This document shows positions 19,352 to 27,485 of a DNA stretch of 43,821 bases, piece after piece. Both the position numbers and the translations under genes were made by a program. Origin of the DNA: an uncultured Clostridia bacterium. GTDB taxonomy: Bacteria > Bacillota > Clostridia > TANB77 > CAG-508. Where the stretch lies: assembly GCA_947630545.1 (NCBI GenBank), contig CANRHX010000001.1:84499-128319 (forward strand), in the 5' to 3' direction. Each line of letters starts with the position of its first letter. Position 1 is the stretch's first letter. Under the pieces are notes generated by a model. It saw only the letters and a program-made list of their open reading frames with translations. It made no database searches and was not told the DNA's origin.

Positions 19352-19361
19352 TTTTTTTAAT

Positions 19362-19988
19362 ATGAATAGAAAATTTATACGAGATAGCAATTTTATATTG
19401 CGTGGAATTTTAAATTCAGATAATTGTTTAGATATTCTTAAAAATTTTGTAGAAGCTTTTTTAAAAATTCAAATACAAAAAATCAAAATAAATAAAAGTC
19501 CACAAGTAGAAAATAAATCAACAAAAGAATATGGTATTATTGATATGAGAATTGTAACAAAAGATAATGAAGAATTAAATGTTGGAATTCAAATAGTTGA
19601 TGGAGATTATATTCAAAATAAAATGTTTTTATATTATGCAAAAATTCATTCAAATCAGATATTATATGGCGATAATAGAAAATTAGCAAAAACTATAACT
19701 ATAAATATAATAGATATGCCATTTTTTAGTTCAGATAAATATCATAGAATAATCAAAATAAAGACGAATATTATAAATGATAATATATTAGAAACAATAG
19801 AAATGCATGTTTTGGAACTTGCAAAGTTTACTAAAGAATTAAATAACAATTTTTCAGATGAAGATGCATGGCTTAGCTATTTAAAAGGAGAGAATGAAAA
19901 TATTATTAAATTAGCAAAAGATAGAAATAAATATATTGAAAAATTAGATAATCTTTTAGAAAAATACTGGAAAGAAGAGAAAATATAA
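19362..19988 (+). CDS. Degenerate Rpn-family (PD-(D/E)XK nuclease/transposase-like) protein
   Basis: A 208-aa protein with the layout of the PDDEXK_2/Rpn family: an N-terminal helical stretch with ILKNFVEAFLKIQ, then GIIDMRI with the first acidic residue D61. Aligned to the intact relative at 42686 (D65, E79, Q81), the second acid falls on G75 in NVGIQI, so the E-x-Q pair is reduced to G-x-Q. Spacing from D is 14 residues in both, so the alignment is firm. I infer that nuclease activity is lost. It lacks the C-terminal charged coil of the relative. A strong promoter lies upstream, but the ribosome site is unusually far from the ATG. The next gene follows almost at once. Confidence 0.75.
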   Translation: MNRKFIRDSNFILRGILNSDNCLDILKNFVEAFLKIQIQKIKINKSPQVENKSTKEYGIIDMRIVTKDNEELNVGIQIVDGDYIQNKMFLYYAKIHSNQILYGDNRKLAKTITINIIDMPFFSSDKYHRIIKIKTNIINDNILETIEMHVLELAKFTKELNNNFSDEDAWLSYLKGENENIIKLAKDRNKYIEKLDNLLEKYWKEEKI

Positions 19989-20007
19989 ATGCATGAAAGG
20001 AGAAATA

Positions 20008-20523
20008 TTGCAGAAAAAATTATATTTAGAAAAGAAAAAAATGATGAACTATTTTAAAAACAATAAATTATCTTTAAATAAAATTCTAAATAGCATATTC
20101 AGTCAAAGAATATTAAGAATTACATATTTAGGAATTAATAACTTAAAGAAAATGCCAGAATACAATTTTAGTTTGTTAAAGTTTAACATTGTTTTAGAAG
20201 ATTATAGCAATTATAGTGTTTTCATAAAATTGATAAATAGCCATCAAGTAAAAGAAAGTCTATTTTGTTATTGGTTTTTTTGTGAAGAAAATTATAGCTT
20301 AAATACTAAGTTTTATGCTCCAAAAGCTAATATAATAAATTATAGACATAAATATTATGAGAAGAAATTTGAGGTTCAATTATTATATAAAAATAATAAA
20401 ATATGGAAAAGCTCTTTTGTGGATATTATAAATCTAGAACAATACATTAAGAAAAATTTAAGTAATAAAAATATTAATAATTTAGATGAGGTTAATAAAT
20501 TTTTGTTTATTGCTGTATTATAG
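20008..20523 (+). CDS. Hypothetical protein, unrecognised
   Basis: A basic, Asn- and Lys-rich protein of about 171 aa that I do not recognise. No signal peptide or membrane segment is evident. Aromatic, beta-looking stretches dominate the middle (YSVFIKLINSHQ, CYWFFCEEN). I prefer TTG at 20008 because AAAGGAG lies 5 bases before it; an in-frame ATG at 19993 would place that site inside the gene, and ATG at 20041 is another option. It starts within about 20 bases of the end of the Rpn-like gene, so the two are probably one unit. Its skewed composition resembles that neighbour more than the housekeeping genes around it. Accessory cargo is my inference. Confidence 0.6.
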   Translation: MQKKLYLEKKKMMNYFKNNKLSLNKILNSIFSQRILRITYLGINNLKKMPEYNFSLLKFNIVLEDYSNYSVFIKLINSHQVKESLFCYWFFCEENYSLNTKFYAPKANIINYRHKYYEKKFEVQLLYKNNKIWKSSFVDIINLEQYIKKNLSNKNINNLDEVNKFLFIAVL

Positions 20524-20536
20524 GTTAAGACAAGAA

Positions 20537-20575
20537 TTAGGATAGAGTAAATATTAAATTTTCACTCTATCCTAA
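20537..20575. terminator. Convergent hairpin between the unknown gene and the PBP gene
   Basis: TTAGGATAGAGT (20537-20548) pairs perfectly with ACTCTATCCTAA (20564-20575). U-runs are poor on both strands, but its place between converging genes suggests a two-way terminator. Confidence 0.6.
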
Positions 20576-20590
20576 AAAACTTAGTTTAAA

Positions 20591-22891
20591 TTAATGTGCG
20601 TCAGTTAAAGTTGGTTTAAGTACAACACTAATAACTGTACCTTCTGGAACTTTTGAGCCTTTCGTGTAATCTTGAGATATAACATTTCCACTACCTTCAA
20701 CACTTATGTTTAAATTTTTATCTTTTAAAGCGTTCGTAGCTTCAGTTTTGTTCATACCTTTCAAATCAGGTACTGTTGTTGATGTTGCTGAACTATCTTT
20801 ATCATACAAGAATATTATAGAATTTTTTGAAAGTGATATACCAGGTTTTGGAGTTTGATCCGCAACAAGTGTTGAATTTTGATCAGCTTTTGATGAAATT
20901 GTAACTTTAAAACCTGATTTTTCTAATACTTTTTTAGCCTCAGCAATTGTTTTATTTCTAATATCTGGAACCATAACTAAATTTTTATCTTTTGAAGAAG
21001 ATGTTGTTGTATTGCTAGAAGGAACATTTAAATAAGGTAATATTTCTGTTAACATTTGCCTAACTACTGGACCTGCAAGAGTTCCTCCTTGATGATTGCT
21101 TGCTGGTGGTTTATATAATGTAAGAAGAAGCACTACTTGAGTATCTTCAACAGGAGAGATTGCAACATAAGAAGCAACATATCCTTCATCTTTGTTATTA
21201 TCTGGTGGTTCTGATGTACCAGTTTTTCCTCCAATTGAGTAACCTGATATTTTTACATTTTTCCCTGTTCCTTCTGTTGCAACATATTCCATCATGTTTT
21301 TGACTTCTTCAGAAGTCTCTTTTGATATAACTTGTCTAACTGTTACAGGTTCTACTTCAGTTACAGCACCTGTGTCTGAATTTGTAATAGATTTTACAAT
21401 TCTTGGTTGCATTAAATATCCATCATTTGCAACAGCACATATTGCAGTTGCCATTTGCATAGGAGTAATACTAAATCTTTGACCAAATGACATAGTAGCA
21501 AGTTCAACTGGACCAACTTTATCTAAATCATGAAATAAGCTATTTTCTTCACCAGATAGTGCTACATTTGTTTTATCAAATAATCCAAATGCTTTGTAGT
21601 ATTTATATAATGTGGCGGCCCCAATTTTTTTCCCTAATTGCATAAATGCAGGGTTACATGAATTCCCCAATGCTTGAGTTAAAGTTTGATATCCATGTGG
21701 ATTATAACTTCTCCAACAAGCAATATTTCTATCTCCTACGTGTTCTGAACCTGTACATAAAAACTCTCCTTTAACATTTGGTGTAGTTATATTTTCTTCA
21801 AGAGCAACAGCAGATGTAATAACTTTGAATACAGATCCAGGCTCATATAAATCAGACACTGATTTATTTCTCCACATTTTTTGTATTTCTACACTTTTTT
21901 CTTCATCTGTCAATTTTTTATATGTTTTTGCTAAAGTTTCGTTTGGAGAAAATGGATCATTTAAATTATAGTTTGGATAACATGCCATAGCAAGTATATC
22001 ACCAGTTTTAGGATCCATAACTATAACGTTTCCACCTTTTTCACACTTATTTTCTTCAACAGCTTGTTTAAGATACTTTTCAACTATAGTTTGTATGTGT
22101 AAGTCTATAGTTAAAGTTAAATCACTTCCATTTTCCGGTGCAATATATTTTTCTTCTGAATTAGGTATCTCCTGTTGATTGCTTCCTTTGCTACTTATAA
22201 TTTTTCCTGGGGTACCAGTTAAAACGTCATCCCATTTACTTTCTAATCCTGTTATTCCTTGATTATCTGTTCCACAAAATCCCAAAACAGCTGAAGCAAC
22301 TGTATCATACGGATAGTATCTTTTGCTATCTTCATCTATATTAATTCCTTGAGTAACATCATTTTCTTTCATCCAATTTTTTAACTTGTCTATTTTGTCT
22401 TGTTCTACTTTTTTGGCAATTGTTTGGAATTGAGAATCACTATTTACCTTTTTGAATACTTCTTCATAATCTAATTCAAAAATTTCTGAAAAGGCTTTAG
22501 AAACTTTTTCCTTCAATTGCTTATTTTTTTCTTCATCTTTGTCAACAATTTTTGAAGGATTTATAGTAACAGTGTCAACTCTAGCACTAATTGCTAATGA
22601 TTGACCTGTTGAATCATATATATTTCCACGTTTTGGACTAATAATCTGATTTATTGTCTGTTGTTTATATGCACTTTCTTTTAAAAAATTACCTTGAACA
22701 AACTGCAAAAAGCCAATTCTAAATATTAACAAAATTATAAGCAGTAATACTATAATAAATATTACCTTTAATTTTTTTGTATATATTAGATTTTGTGAAT
22801 CAAAATTATTATTCATATTAATTATTTTAGAGTTATTTTTTGATTTCGCCGTATTAGATGGCTTTTTCTTTTTTTGATTTTTATTACTCAT
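20591..22891 (-). CDS. Class B penicillin-binding protein with two PASTA domains (SpoVD/FtsI type)
   Basis: A 766-aa peptidoglycan transpeptidase. After a basic N-terminus, one membrane helix lies near residues 38-62. The dimerisation domain follows (SPKRGNIYDSTGQ, RYYPYDTVASAVLGF). The transpeptidase has S353 in PGSVFK (SxxK), SCN (GNSCNPAF) and KTG (GGKTGTSEP, about residue 555). Two PASTA repeats close the protein (VPDIRNKTIAEAKKVL and VPDLKGMNKTEATNAL). A paralogue with one PASTA lies at 29337 in the division cluster; they share long stretches of the N-terminal half. One probably serves septation and the other spore cortex or a growth-phase role; I cannot say which. It is transcribed away from rsmA. 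Confidence 0.92.
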   Translation of the reverse strand: MSNKNQKKKKPSNTAKSKNNSKIINMNNNFDSQNLIYTKKLKVIFIIVLLLIILLIFRIGFLQFVQGNFLKESAYKQQTINQIISPKRGNIYDSTGQSLAISARVDTVTINPSKIVDKDEEKNKQLKEKVSKAFSEIFELDYEEVFKKVNSDSQFQTIAKKVEQDKIDKLKNWMKENDVTQGINIDEDSKRYYPYDTVASAVLGFCGTDNQGITGLESKWDDVLTGTPGKIISSKGSNQQEIPNSEEKYIAPENGSDLTLTIDLHIQTIVEKYLKQAVEENKCEKGGNVIVMDPKTGDILAMACYPNYNLNDPFSPNETLAKTYKKLTDEEKSVEIQKMWRNKSVSDLYEPGSVFKVITSAVALEENITTPNVKGEFLCTGSEHVGDRNIACWRSYNPHGYQTLTQALGNSCNPAFMQLGKKIGAATLYKYYKAFGLFDKTNVALSGEENSLFHDLDKVGPVELATMSFGQRFSITPMQMATAICAVANDGYLMQPRIVKSITNSDTGAVTEVEPVTVRQVISKETSEEVKNMMEYVATEGTGKNVKISGYSIGGKTGTSEPPDNNKDEGYVASYVAISPVEDTQVVLLLTLYKPPASNHQGGTLAGPVVRQMLTEILPYLNVPSSNTTTSSSKDKNLVMVPDIRNKTIAEAKKVLEKSGFKVTISSKADQNSTLVADQTPKPGISLSKNSIIFLYDKDSSATSTTVPDLKGMNKTEATNALKDKNLNISVEGSGNVISQDYTKGSKVPEGTVISVVLKPTLTDAH

Positions 22892-22999
22892 TATATTTAT
22901 TTATTTTTATCGTATAAATATATTTATTATACGAATGTCTCCTTTCTTTTGTTATTGTAATTATTTTATATTAACAATTGTGAAAAATCAATACAATAT

Positions 23000-23028
23000 T
23001 TGAAAAATTACTACATACCTGTTATAAT
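23000..23028 (+). promoter_or_regulatory. Promoter of rsmA
   Basis: TTGAAA (23000-23005), a 17-base spacer and consensus TATAAT (23023-23028), 20 bases before the ATG. The mRNA leader must be very short, with GAGAGG as the ribosome site. Confidence 0.75.
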
Positions 23029-23048
23029 AAAAAAGAAAGAGAGGAAAT

Positions 23049-23915
23049 ATGGAAAATCTTTTAAAAGAAACTAAATTTATTTTAAATAAATATAATATAA
23101 AGGCTAATAAGAGTTTAGGCCAAAATTTTTTAATTGATAAATATGTGGTAGAAAAAATAGTAAATTCAGCAGACATAGATAGTGAAGATTTGGTAATAGA
23201 GATAGGCCCAGGTCTTGGCACATTAACAGAGTTTTTATTAGAAAAGGCTAAGAAAGTCATTTGCATTGAATTAGATGAAAATATGGTAAAAATACTAAAA
23301 GATAGATTTATTTTTTATAAGAATTTAGAAATTATAAATGATGATATATTGAAACTAAATTTAAATGAAATAATTCATAATCAAAAACAATCTCAAAATA
23401 TAAAAAATGTTAAAATAGTAGCTAATTTACCATATTATATAACTACACCAATAGTAATGAAATTGCTAGAGGACAAGCTTGATATTGAAAGTATAACAAT
23501 AATGATTCAAAAAGAAGTTGCAGAGAGACTGATAGAAATTCCAGGGGGAAAAAATGTAGGAGCAATTACATATGCTGTTAACTATTTTTCAATACCAGAA
23601 GGAATTATTGAAGTACCTAATACTGCATTTATTCCTGAACCAGAAGTTATATCAAAGGTTGTAAAATTAAAAATAAGAAAGCAACCTGCTGTTGAAACAA
23701 AAAATCCCGAAATGATGTTTAAAATTATAAAAAGTGCTTTTATGCAAAGAAGAAAAACATTATCAAATGCGTTAGTAAATAATAACATTTTTAAATCTAA
23801 AGAAGAGTGTATTAACATATTAAAAGAACTTGGTATAGATATAAATATAAGAGGAGAAAAATTAAGTCTAGAAGATTATGCAAAAATAGCCAATAAATTT
23901 AAAAAAACTATTTAA
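23049..23915 (+). CDS. rsmA: 16S rRNA dimethyladenosine transferase
   Basis: Dimethylates the two adjacent adenines of the 3'-terminal 16S rRNA hairpin (A1518/A1519 in E. coli numbering). The N-terminus KANKSLGQNFLID is the family signature. The SAM site is IEIGPGLGTLTEFL, followed by CIELDE and NDDIL. The catalytic motif is NLPYYITTPI. The C-terminal rRNA-binding part includes AFMQRRKTL. Length is 288 aa, as expected. It has its own consensus promoter and is followed 55 bases later by a sortase gene, which may be co-transcribed. In many Firmicutes ksgA neighbours rnmV; that is not so here. Confidence 0.97.
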   Translation: MENLLKETKFILNKYNIKANKSLGQNFLIDKYVVEKIVNSADIDSEDLVIEIGPGLGTLTEFLLEKAKKVICIELDENMVKILKDRFIFYKNLEIINDDILKLNLNEIIHNQKQSQNIKNVKIVANLPYYITTPIVMKLLEDKLDIESITIMIQKEVAERLIEIPGGKNVGAITYAVNYFSIPEGIIEVPNTAFIPEPEVISKVVKLKIRKQPAVETKNPEMMFKIIKSAFMQRRKTLSNALVNNNIFKSKEECINILKELGIDINIRGEKLSLEDYAKIANKFKKTI

Positions 23916-23970
23916 ATTTATAGTTTTTTATGTTATAATATTTAATGAATATTAAAATAGGAGAGGTATA

Positions 23971-24747
23971 ATGAATCAGATTTTAGTTACTAAAAAATTA
24001 TATGTCACACCTGAATTGAAAAGAAAAAAGAAAATTTATAAATTTGATTTTATCTTGTCAATTTTTTTAGTGATTATACTAATTTCTGCTTACATATATG
24101 CTGAATACGATAGAAATAAAAGTGAAGAAACATCACAAGCAATATTAAATGAGATGTTTTCAGATAGTAGTCAAAAAGATACAACAGTTGCTAAAGATGA
24201 TAGTGTATTGCTAATAGTTTTGAATGATGAAGAAGGTGAATATTCTGATCAACAAAAAACATCTTCTGAAGGAAACAATAATTCAAGCATTGCGGATTCA
24301 TATAAAAACAATGTAAAAACAACAAGTGAAGGATATAAATATAAAAGTGTTGCAACAATAGATATTCCTCAAATCGATTTAAGTTATCCAATTTTAGAGG
24401 GACAGACAGGTTCTGTGGAAGAGACAGATGCACTTTTAAAAATTTCACCTTGTAAGTTTTGGGGACCAAATGTTAATGAGGTAGGAAATTATTGTATTGT
24501 AGGTCATAACTGGAGAAATGATAAATTTTTTAGTAAAGTTCCTACATTGAATATTGGAGATACATTCACAATAACAGAAATAAATAAAAGAACAATTAGA
24601 TATGAAATTTATGATAAATATACAGTTAATCCTAAAAATGTAAGTTGTACTAGCCAACTTACAGGAGGTAAAAAAGAAGTTACTCTTATAACATGTACAG
24701 ATAATAGTGAAGAAAGAGTAATTGTAAAAGCTAGAGAAGTTAAATAG
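23971..24747 (+). CDS. Sortase (class D-like) with single N-terminal anchor
   Basis: A 258-aa membrane-anchored transpeptidase that attaches surface proteins to the cell wall. One hydrophobic segment lies at residues 27-44, then a Ser/Asn/Glu-rich linker, then the sortase barrel from about 124 (YKSVATIDIPQIDLSYPILEG). The catalytic triad is H179 (VGHNWRND), C242 (LITCTD) and R249 (SEERVIV). The short H-to-C distance and the TLITC pattern fit class D/E rather than B. No substrate gene is adjacent; the only LPxTG-like protein seen in the window sits beside the other sortase, 11 kb away. It may therefore act as a housekeeping sortase, which is inference. Confidence 0.9.
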   Translation: MNQILVTKKLYVTPELKRKKKIYKFDFILSIFLVIILISAYIYAEYDRNKSEETSQAILNEMFSDSSQKDTTVAKDDSVLLIVLNDEEGEYSDQQKTSSEGNNNSSIADSYKNNVKTTSEGYKYKSVATIDIPQIDLSYPILEGQTGSVEETDALLKISPCKFWGPNVNEVGNYCIVGHNWRNDKFFSKVPTLNIGDTFTITEINKRTIRYEIYDKYTVNPKNVSCTSQLTGGKKEVTLITCTDNSEERVIVKAREVK

Positions 24748-24812
24748 TAATTAACAAAAATAAATCTCTTTTCATAAAATATATAAATGTTTTATAGAAA
24801 GGAGATTTTTTT

Positions 24813-25493
24813 GTGGCAAGAATAATTATATTTAATAATGATACAGATAGAATGGAAAATTATTATAGGGGAGAATCAGAACCAATGCCATATAATACCA
24901 ATGGGACATTGAGAGTTAGAGAATTTAGGGGATCTAGCAAAAGCAATATATTATGGACAACAAAAAGAACAATGCAAAGTTGGAATAGCCAAAGATATAT
25001 TTTTGGAAATGCAATACCAGTTGGTTTTGCTTTTAAAAGACCTTATGAAGGAGGCCATGGAAACCAAAGTCAGCATTATGCAGGAGTAGCATTTGATGTC
25101 GGCCAAACACTATCATCAACTCAAAGAAACAGATTATGGAATAGTGCCAAAAATTCTGGAGTATGGTCATATGTTGAACCACAAGCTTTAACGCCTACAT
25201 GGGTTCATTTTGATAAAAGATTTGGAACTCCCGCATGCTCAACTGGTGGATATCCACAATTAAGAAGAGGAAGTATTAGCAATTATGTTTGCATTGCACA
25301 AGATGACTTAAACACACTAGGTTATACAACAGGAGGATTAGATGGTATTTTTGGTCAAGCAACGCAAAATGCTGTAATTGCTTATCAACGTTCAAAAGGG
25401 CTTACAGCAGATGGAATTGTGGGATGTAATACATGGCGTTCATTACAAGAAGATGTTGTAGGAACAGGACCAACAGGAACAACAATAAATTAA
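24813..25493 (+). CDS. M15-type D,D-peptidase with peptidoglycan-binding domain
   Basis: A 226-aa murein hydrolase-like protein. The catalytic half shows SQHYAGVAFDVG (H88, D95) and WVHFD (H132), the S-x-H-x6-D ... H zinc pattern of peptidase family M15 (VanY-like carboxypeptidases and endolysins). Residues 153-212 form a PG_binding_1 domain (AQDDLNTLGYTTGGLDGIFG, VIAYQRSKGLTADGIVG). The start is GTG after AAAGGAG. No signal peptide or membrane helix is visible, so export is unexplained; this fits an endolysin-like or spore/lysis role. It lies 65 bases after the sortase gene. Confidence 0.85.
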   Translation: MARIIIFNNDTDRMENYYRGESEPMPYNTNGTLRVREFRGSSKSNILWTTKRTMQSWNSQRYIFGNAIPVGFAFKRPYEGGHGNQSQHYAGVAFDVGQTLSSTQRNRLWNSAKNSGVWSYVEPQALTPTWVHFDKRFGTPACSTGGYPQLRRGSISNYVCIAQDDLNTLGYTTGGLDGIFGQATQNAVIAYQRSKGLTADGIVGCNTWRSLQEDVVGTGPTGTTIN

Positions 25494-25584
25494 TTAAGAA
25501 TTTTTGAAATAAAATATCGCATATATGTAAAATTTGTTATATAATCTATATGAATTAAAATATTGCAATTAATAGGAGGAAAAA

Positions 25585-26139
25585 ATGAAGGAACAATTTT
25601 TAAAATTATTAAAAGAAGTAAAAAGAGAAGGGATGGATAAACTAATAGAATTTATAGAAAAAACGGATTTTTTTACAGCACCAGCAAGTACTAGATTCCA
25701 TGGATGCCATGAAGGTGGACTACTAGAGCACAGTATGAAGGTTTATGAAATCTTAAAACATAAAGTTGAAACTAATATTGAACCATTAGAAGTAAATCCA
25801 GAAACATTAATATTAGTACCATTATTACATGATTTATGCAAAGCTAACTTCTATAAAGTTGATTATAGAAATGCAAAAAATGAGCTAGGAGTATGGGAGA
25901 AAGTACCATATTATACTATAGATGATACAATACCATATGGACATGGAGAAAAATCAGTTATGATGATAACAGAATATATTAAATTGACTCCAGAAGAAAA
26001 GTATGCAATCAGATGGCATATGGGATATACAGAACCTAAAGAGTTGTATAATACAATAGGTGCTGCATATAAAAAATACCCATTAGCCTTATTAATGCAT
26101 GAAGCAGATTTAGAAGCAACATATTTTTATAATGTTTAA
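25585..26139 (+). CDS. HD-domain phosphohydrolase-like protein
   Basis: A 184-aa single-domain protein of the HD superfamily. Metal ligands are plausible at H49 (LLEHS), H82-D83 (LLHDLCK), H120 (YGHGEKS), H145 (RWHMGY) and D175 (HEADLEA). These proteins hydrolyse nucleotides or phosphodiesters; the substrate cannot be read from the sequence. It follows AGGAGG at good spacing. No partner domain is fused. A 31-bp repeat begins 3 bases after its stop, in a convergent intergenic region shared with the XRE regulator. Confidence 0.85.
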   Translation: MKEQFLKLLKEVKREGMDKLIEFIEKTDFFTAPASTRFHGCHEGGLLEHSMKVYEILKHKVETNIEPLEVNPETLILVPLLHDLCKANFYKVDYRNAKNELGVWEKVPYYTIDDTIPYGHGEKSVMMITEYIKLTPEEKYAIRWHMGYTEPKELYNTIGAAYKKYPLALLMHEADLEATYFYNV

Positions 26140-26142
26140 ATT

Positions 26143-26434
26143 TGTGTCATTGGTTCCGGGTTTGGTTGACACATTTTGTGCCATTGGTGCCAGGTTTGGA
26201 ATGAGCAGACCGTGCATTATATTAATTTTGAAATACTTGGTGTCGCAACTTTCAGAATAAAAAACTAGTCTGTAAGTTGCTCCAATTCGCACTCGTTTCA
26301 CTCGTTTGATCGCTTACGCGTATTTCAAATTAATATAATGCACGGTCTGCTCATTCCAAACCTGGCACCAATGGCACAAAATGTGTCACTCAAACCCGGA
26401 ACCAATGACACAAAAACCTGAACTTTTGACACAG
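26143..26434. repeat. Composite palindromic element built from 31-bp repeats
   Basis: Intact units lie at 26143-26173 (forward) and 26382-26412 (reverse). Inside them are degenerate units (TGTGCCA...GGTGCCAGGTTTGG) facing each other, and a half-unit ends in TGACACA at 26427-26433. The whole fills the gap between converging genes: it starts 3 bases after the HD stop and ends 4 bases before the XRE stop codon. It resembles a MITE or large REP-like cruciform; I see no transposase gene. Confidence 0.88.
26177..26378. repeat. Near-perfect ~60-bp inverted repeat (core of the palindromic element)
   Basis: 26177-26236 and 26320-26378 are reverse complements except for one missing A (TTTTGAAATAC versus GTATTTCAAAT). 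With the outer 31-bp units the arms extend to about 94 bases. The 83-base centre holds a further small stem, GCAACTT (26245-26251) with AAGTTGC (26273-26279). Confidence 0.88.
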
Positions 26435-26437
26435 AGT

Positions 26438-26821
26438 TTAAAGATTAGAAATTTTTTCATCATTTTTATTTTGTAACTTTAAAAGTTGTTTTGACATAGA
26501 AATTATAATTTCTTTATTGTAATCATTTAATTGTAAGTAATCCTCTAAAAAATCATCATTATTTATTATATCATTTAAAGTTGGCGAATCTGATTCTATA
26601 ATATCGCTAAATAAAAAATCAGAACTAATATTTAAAGCTTTACAAAGATTAACTATAGTTGTTGCGCTTCCAAAGGCAACGCCACGTTCTAGTTGACTTA
26701 TATATCTTGCAGAAAGAGATAATTTTTCGGCAAGTTTTTCTTGAGTATAGTCAGTTTGAGATCTAGCTAATTTGATTTTCTTTCCAATACTTCTTCTATA
26801 TCTTTTTTCAATATTATTCAT
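26438..26821 (-). CDS. XRE-family helix-turn-helix regulator
   Basis: A 127-aa DNA-binding protein with an N-terminal Cro/C1-type HTH at about residues 12-68 (KKIKLARSQTDYTQEKLAEKL, SLSARYISQLERG, ALNISSDFLF). The C-terminal ~55 residues are acidic and Asn-rich and probably mediate dimerisation. AGGCGC-type ribosome binding precedes the ATG. It is divergent from mraZ, with about 240 bases between, and convergent with the HD gene. The target is unknown; self-control is usual for the family. Confidence 0.88.
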   Translation of the reverse strand: MNNIEKRYRRSIGKKIKLARSQTDYTQEKLAEKLSLSARYISQLERGVAFGSATTIVNLCKALNISSDFLFSDIIESDSPTLNDIINNDDFLEDYLQLNDYNKEIIISMSKQLLKLQNKNDEKISNL

Positions 26822-27006
26822 AAGCGCCTCCCAATTTTTATTTAATTAGAGTATAGCAATTGAAAATATAAAATAGAACGAACTTATAGTACAATAAAAT
26901 GTTTTTAGTAATATTTTTAGTTTTACAATTATAAAAAATTATTAAAAATTATAAAAATTTTAAAAAAAGTATTGCAAAATAAGAAAAGTTATATTAAAAT
27001 TTATTA

Positions 27007-27055
27007 AAAGTGGAGCAAAGTGGTAAAAAGTGGTGCAAAAGTGAAAAGAGGTGGA
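27007..27055 (+). promoter_or_regulatory. MraZ-type operator: direct AAAGTGG boxes at 10-bp spacing
   Basis: AAAGTGG occurs at 27007, 27017 and 27027, each separated by 3 bases, followed by AAAGTGA (27038) and GAGGTGG (27048). MraZ is known to bind tandem GTGG-type boxes one helical turn apart just upstream of its own gene. The last box overlaps the ribosome site, so binding could also block translation. Confidence 0.8.
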
Positions 27056-27059
27056 AACA

Positions 27060-27485
27060 TTGCTAATTGGGGAATATGAGCATTCTCTAGATGCTAAAGG
27101 CAGATTAATTATGCCTGCAAAACTTAGACAAGATATTGGAGAGAAATTCATCGTAACAAAAGGGTTAGATGGATGCTTATTTGCGTTTTCTCAAGAAGAA
27201 TGGCTAAACTTTGAAACAAAATTAAAGACACTTCCACTTTCTGATAGAAATGCAAGAAATTTTGTAAGGTTTTTCTTATCAGGTGCAACAGAGTGTGAAA
27301 TAGATAAACAAGGAAGATTTTTAATACCTGGAAATTTAAGAACTGTAGCTAATTTAGAAAAAGAGGCAGTTATTATAGGTGTTGGAACTAGACTTGAAAT
27401 TTGGGATAAAGATTCATGGCAAAAGTGTGATGAAAATATTTCAGTAGATGAAATAGCTGAAAACATGACAATGCTTGGTATATAA
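27060..27485 (+). CDS. mraZ: Transcriptional regulator MraZ
   Basis: A two-repeat AbrB-like DNA-binding protein that heads the division and cell-wall cluster and controls it. [23 protein letters not shown] and [16 protein letters not shown] are the two DxxGR/Q motifs. I choose TTG at 27060 (141 aa), 5 bases after GAGGTGG, because it gives the normal MLIGEY N-terminus; GTG at 27051 would add three residues and begin inside the ribosome site. The direct operator repeats upstream fit autoregulation. A 309-base untranslated stretch separates it from rsmH. Confidence 0.95.
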   Translation: MLIGEYEHSLDAKGRLIMPAKLRQDIGEKFIVTKGLDGCLFAFSQEEWLNFETKLKTLPLSDRNARNFVRFFLSGATECEIDKQGRFLIPGNLRTVANLEKEAVIIGVGTRLEIWDKDSWQKCDENISVDEIAENMTMLGI

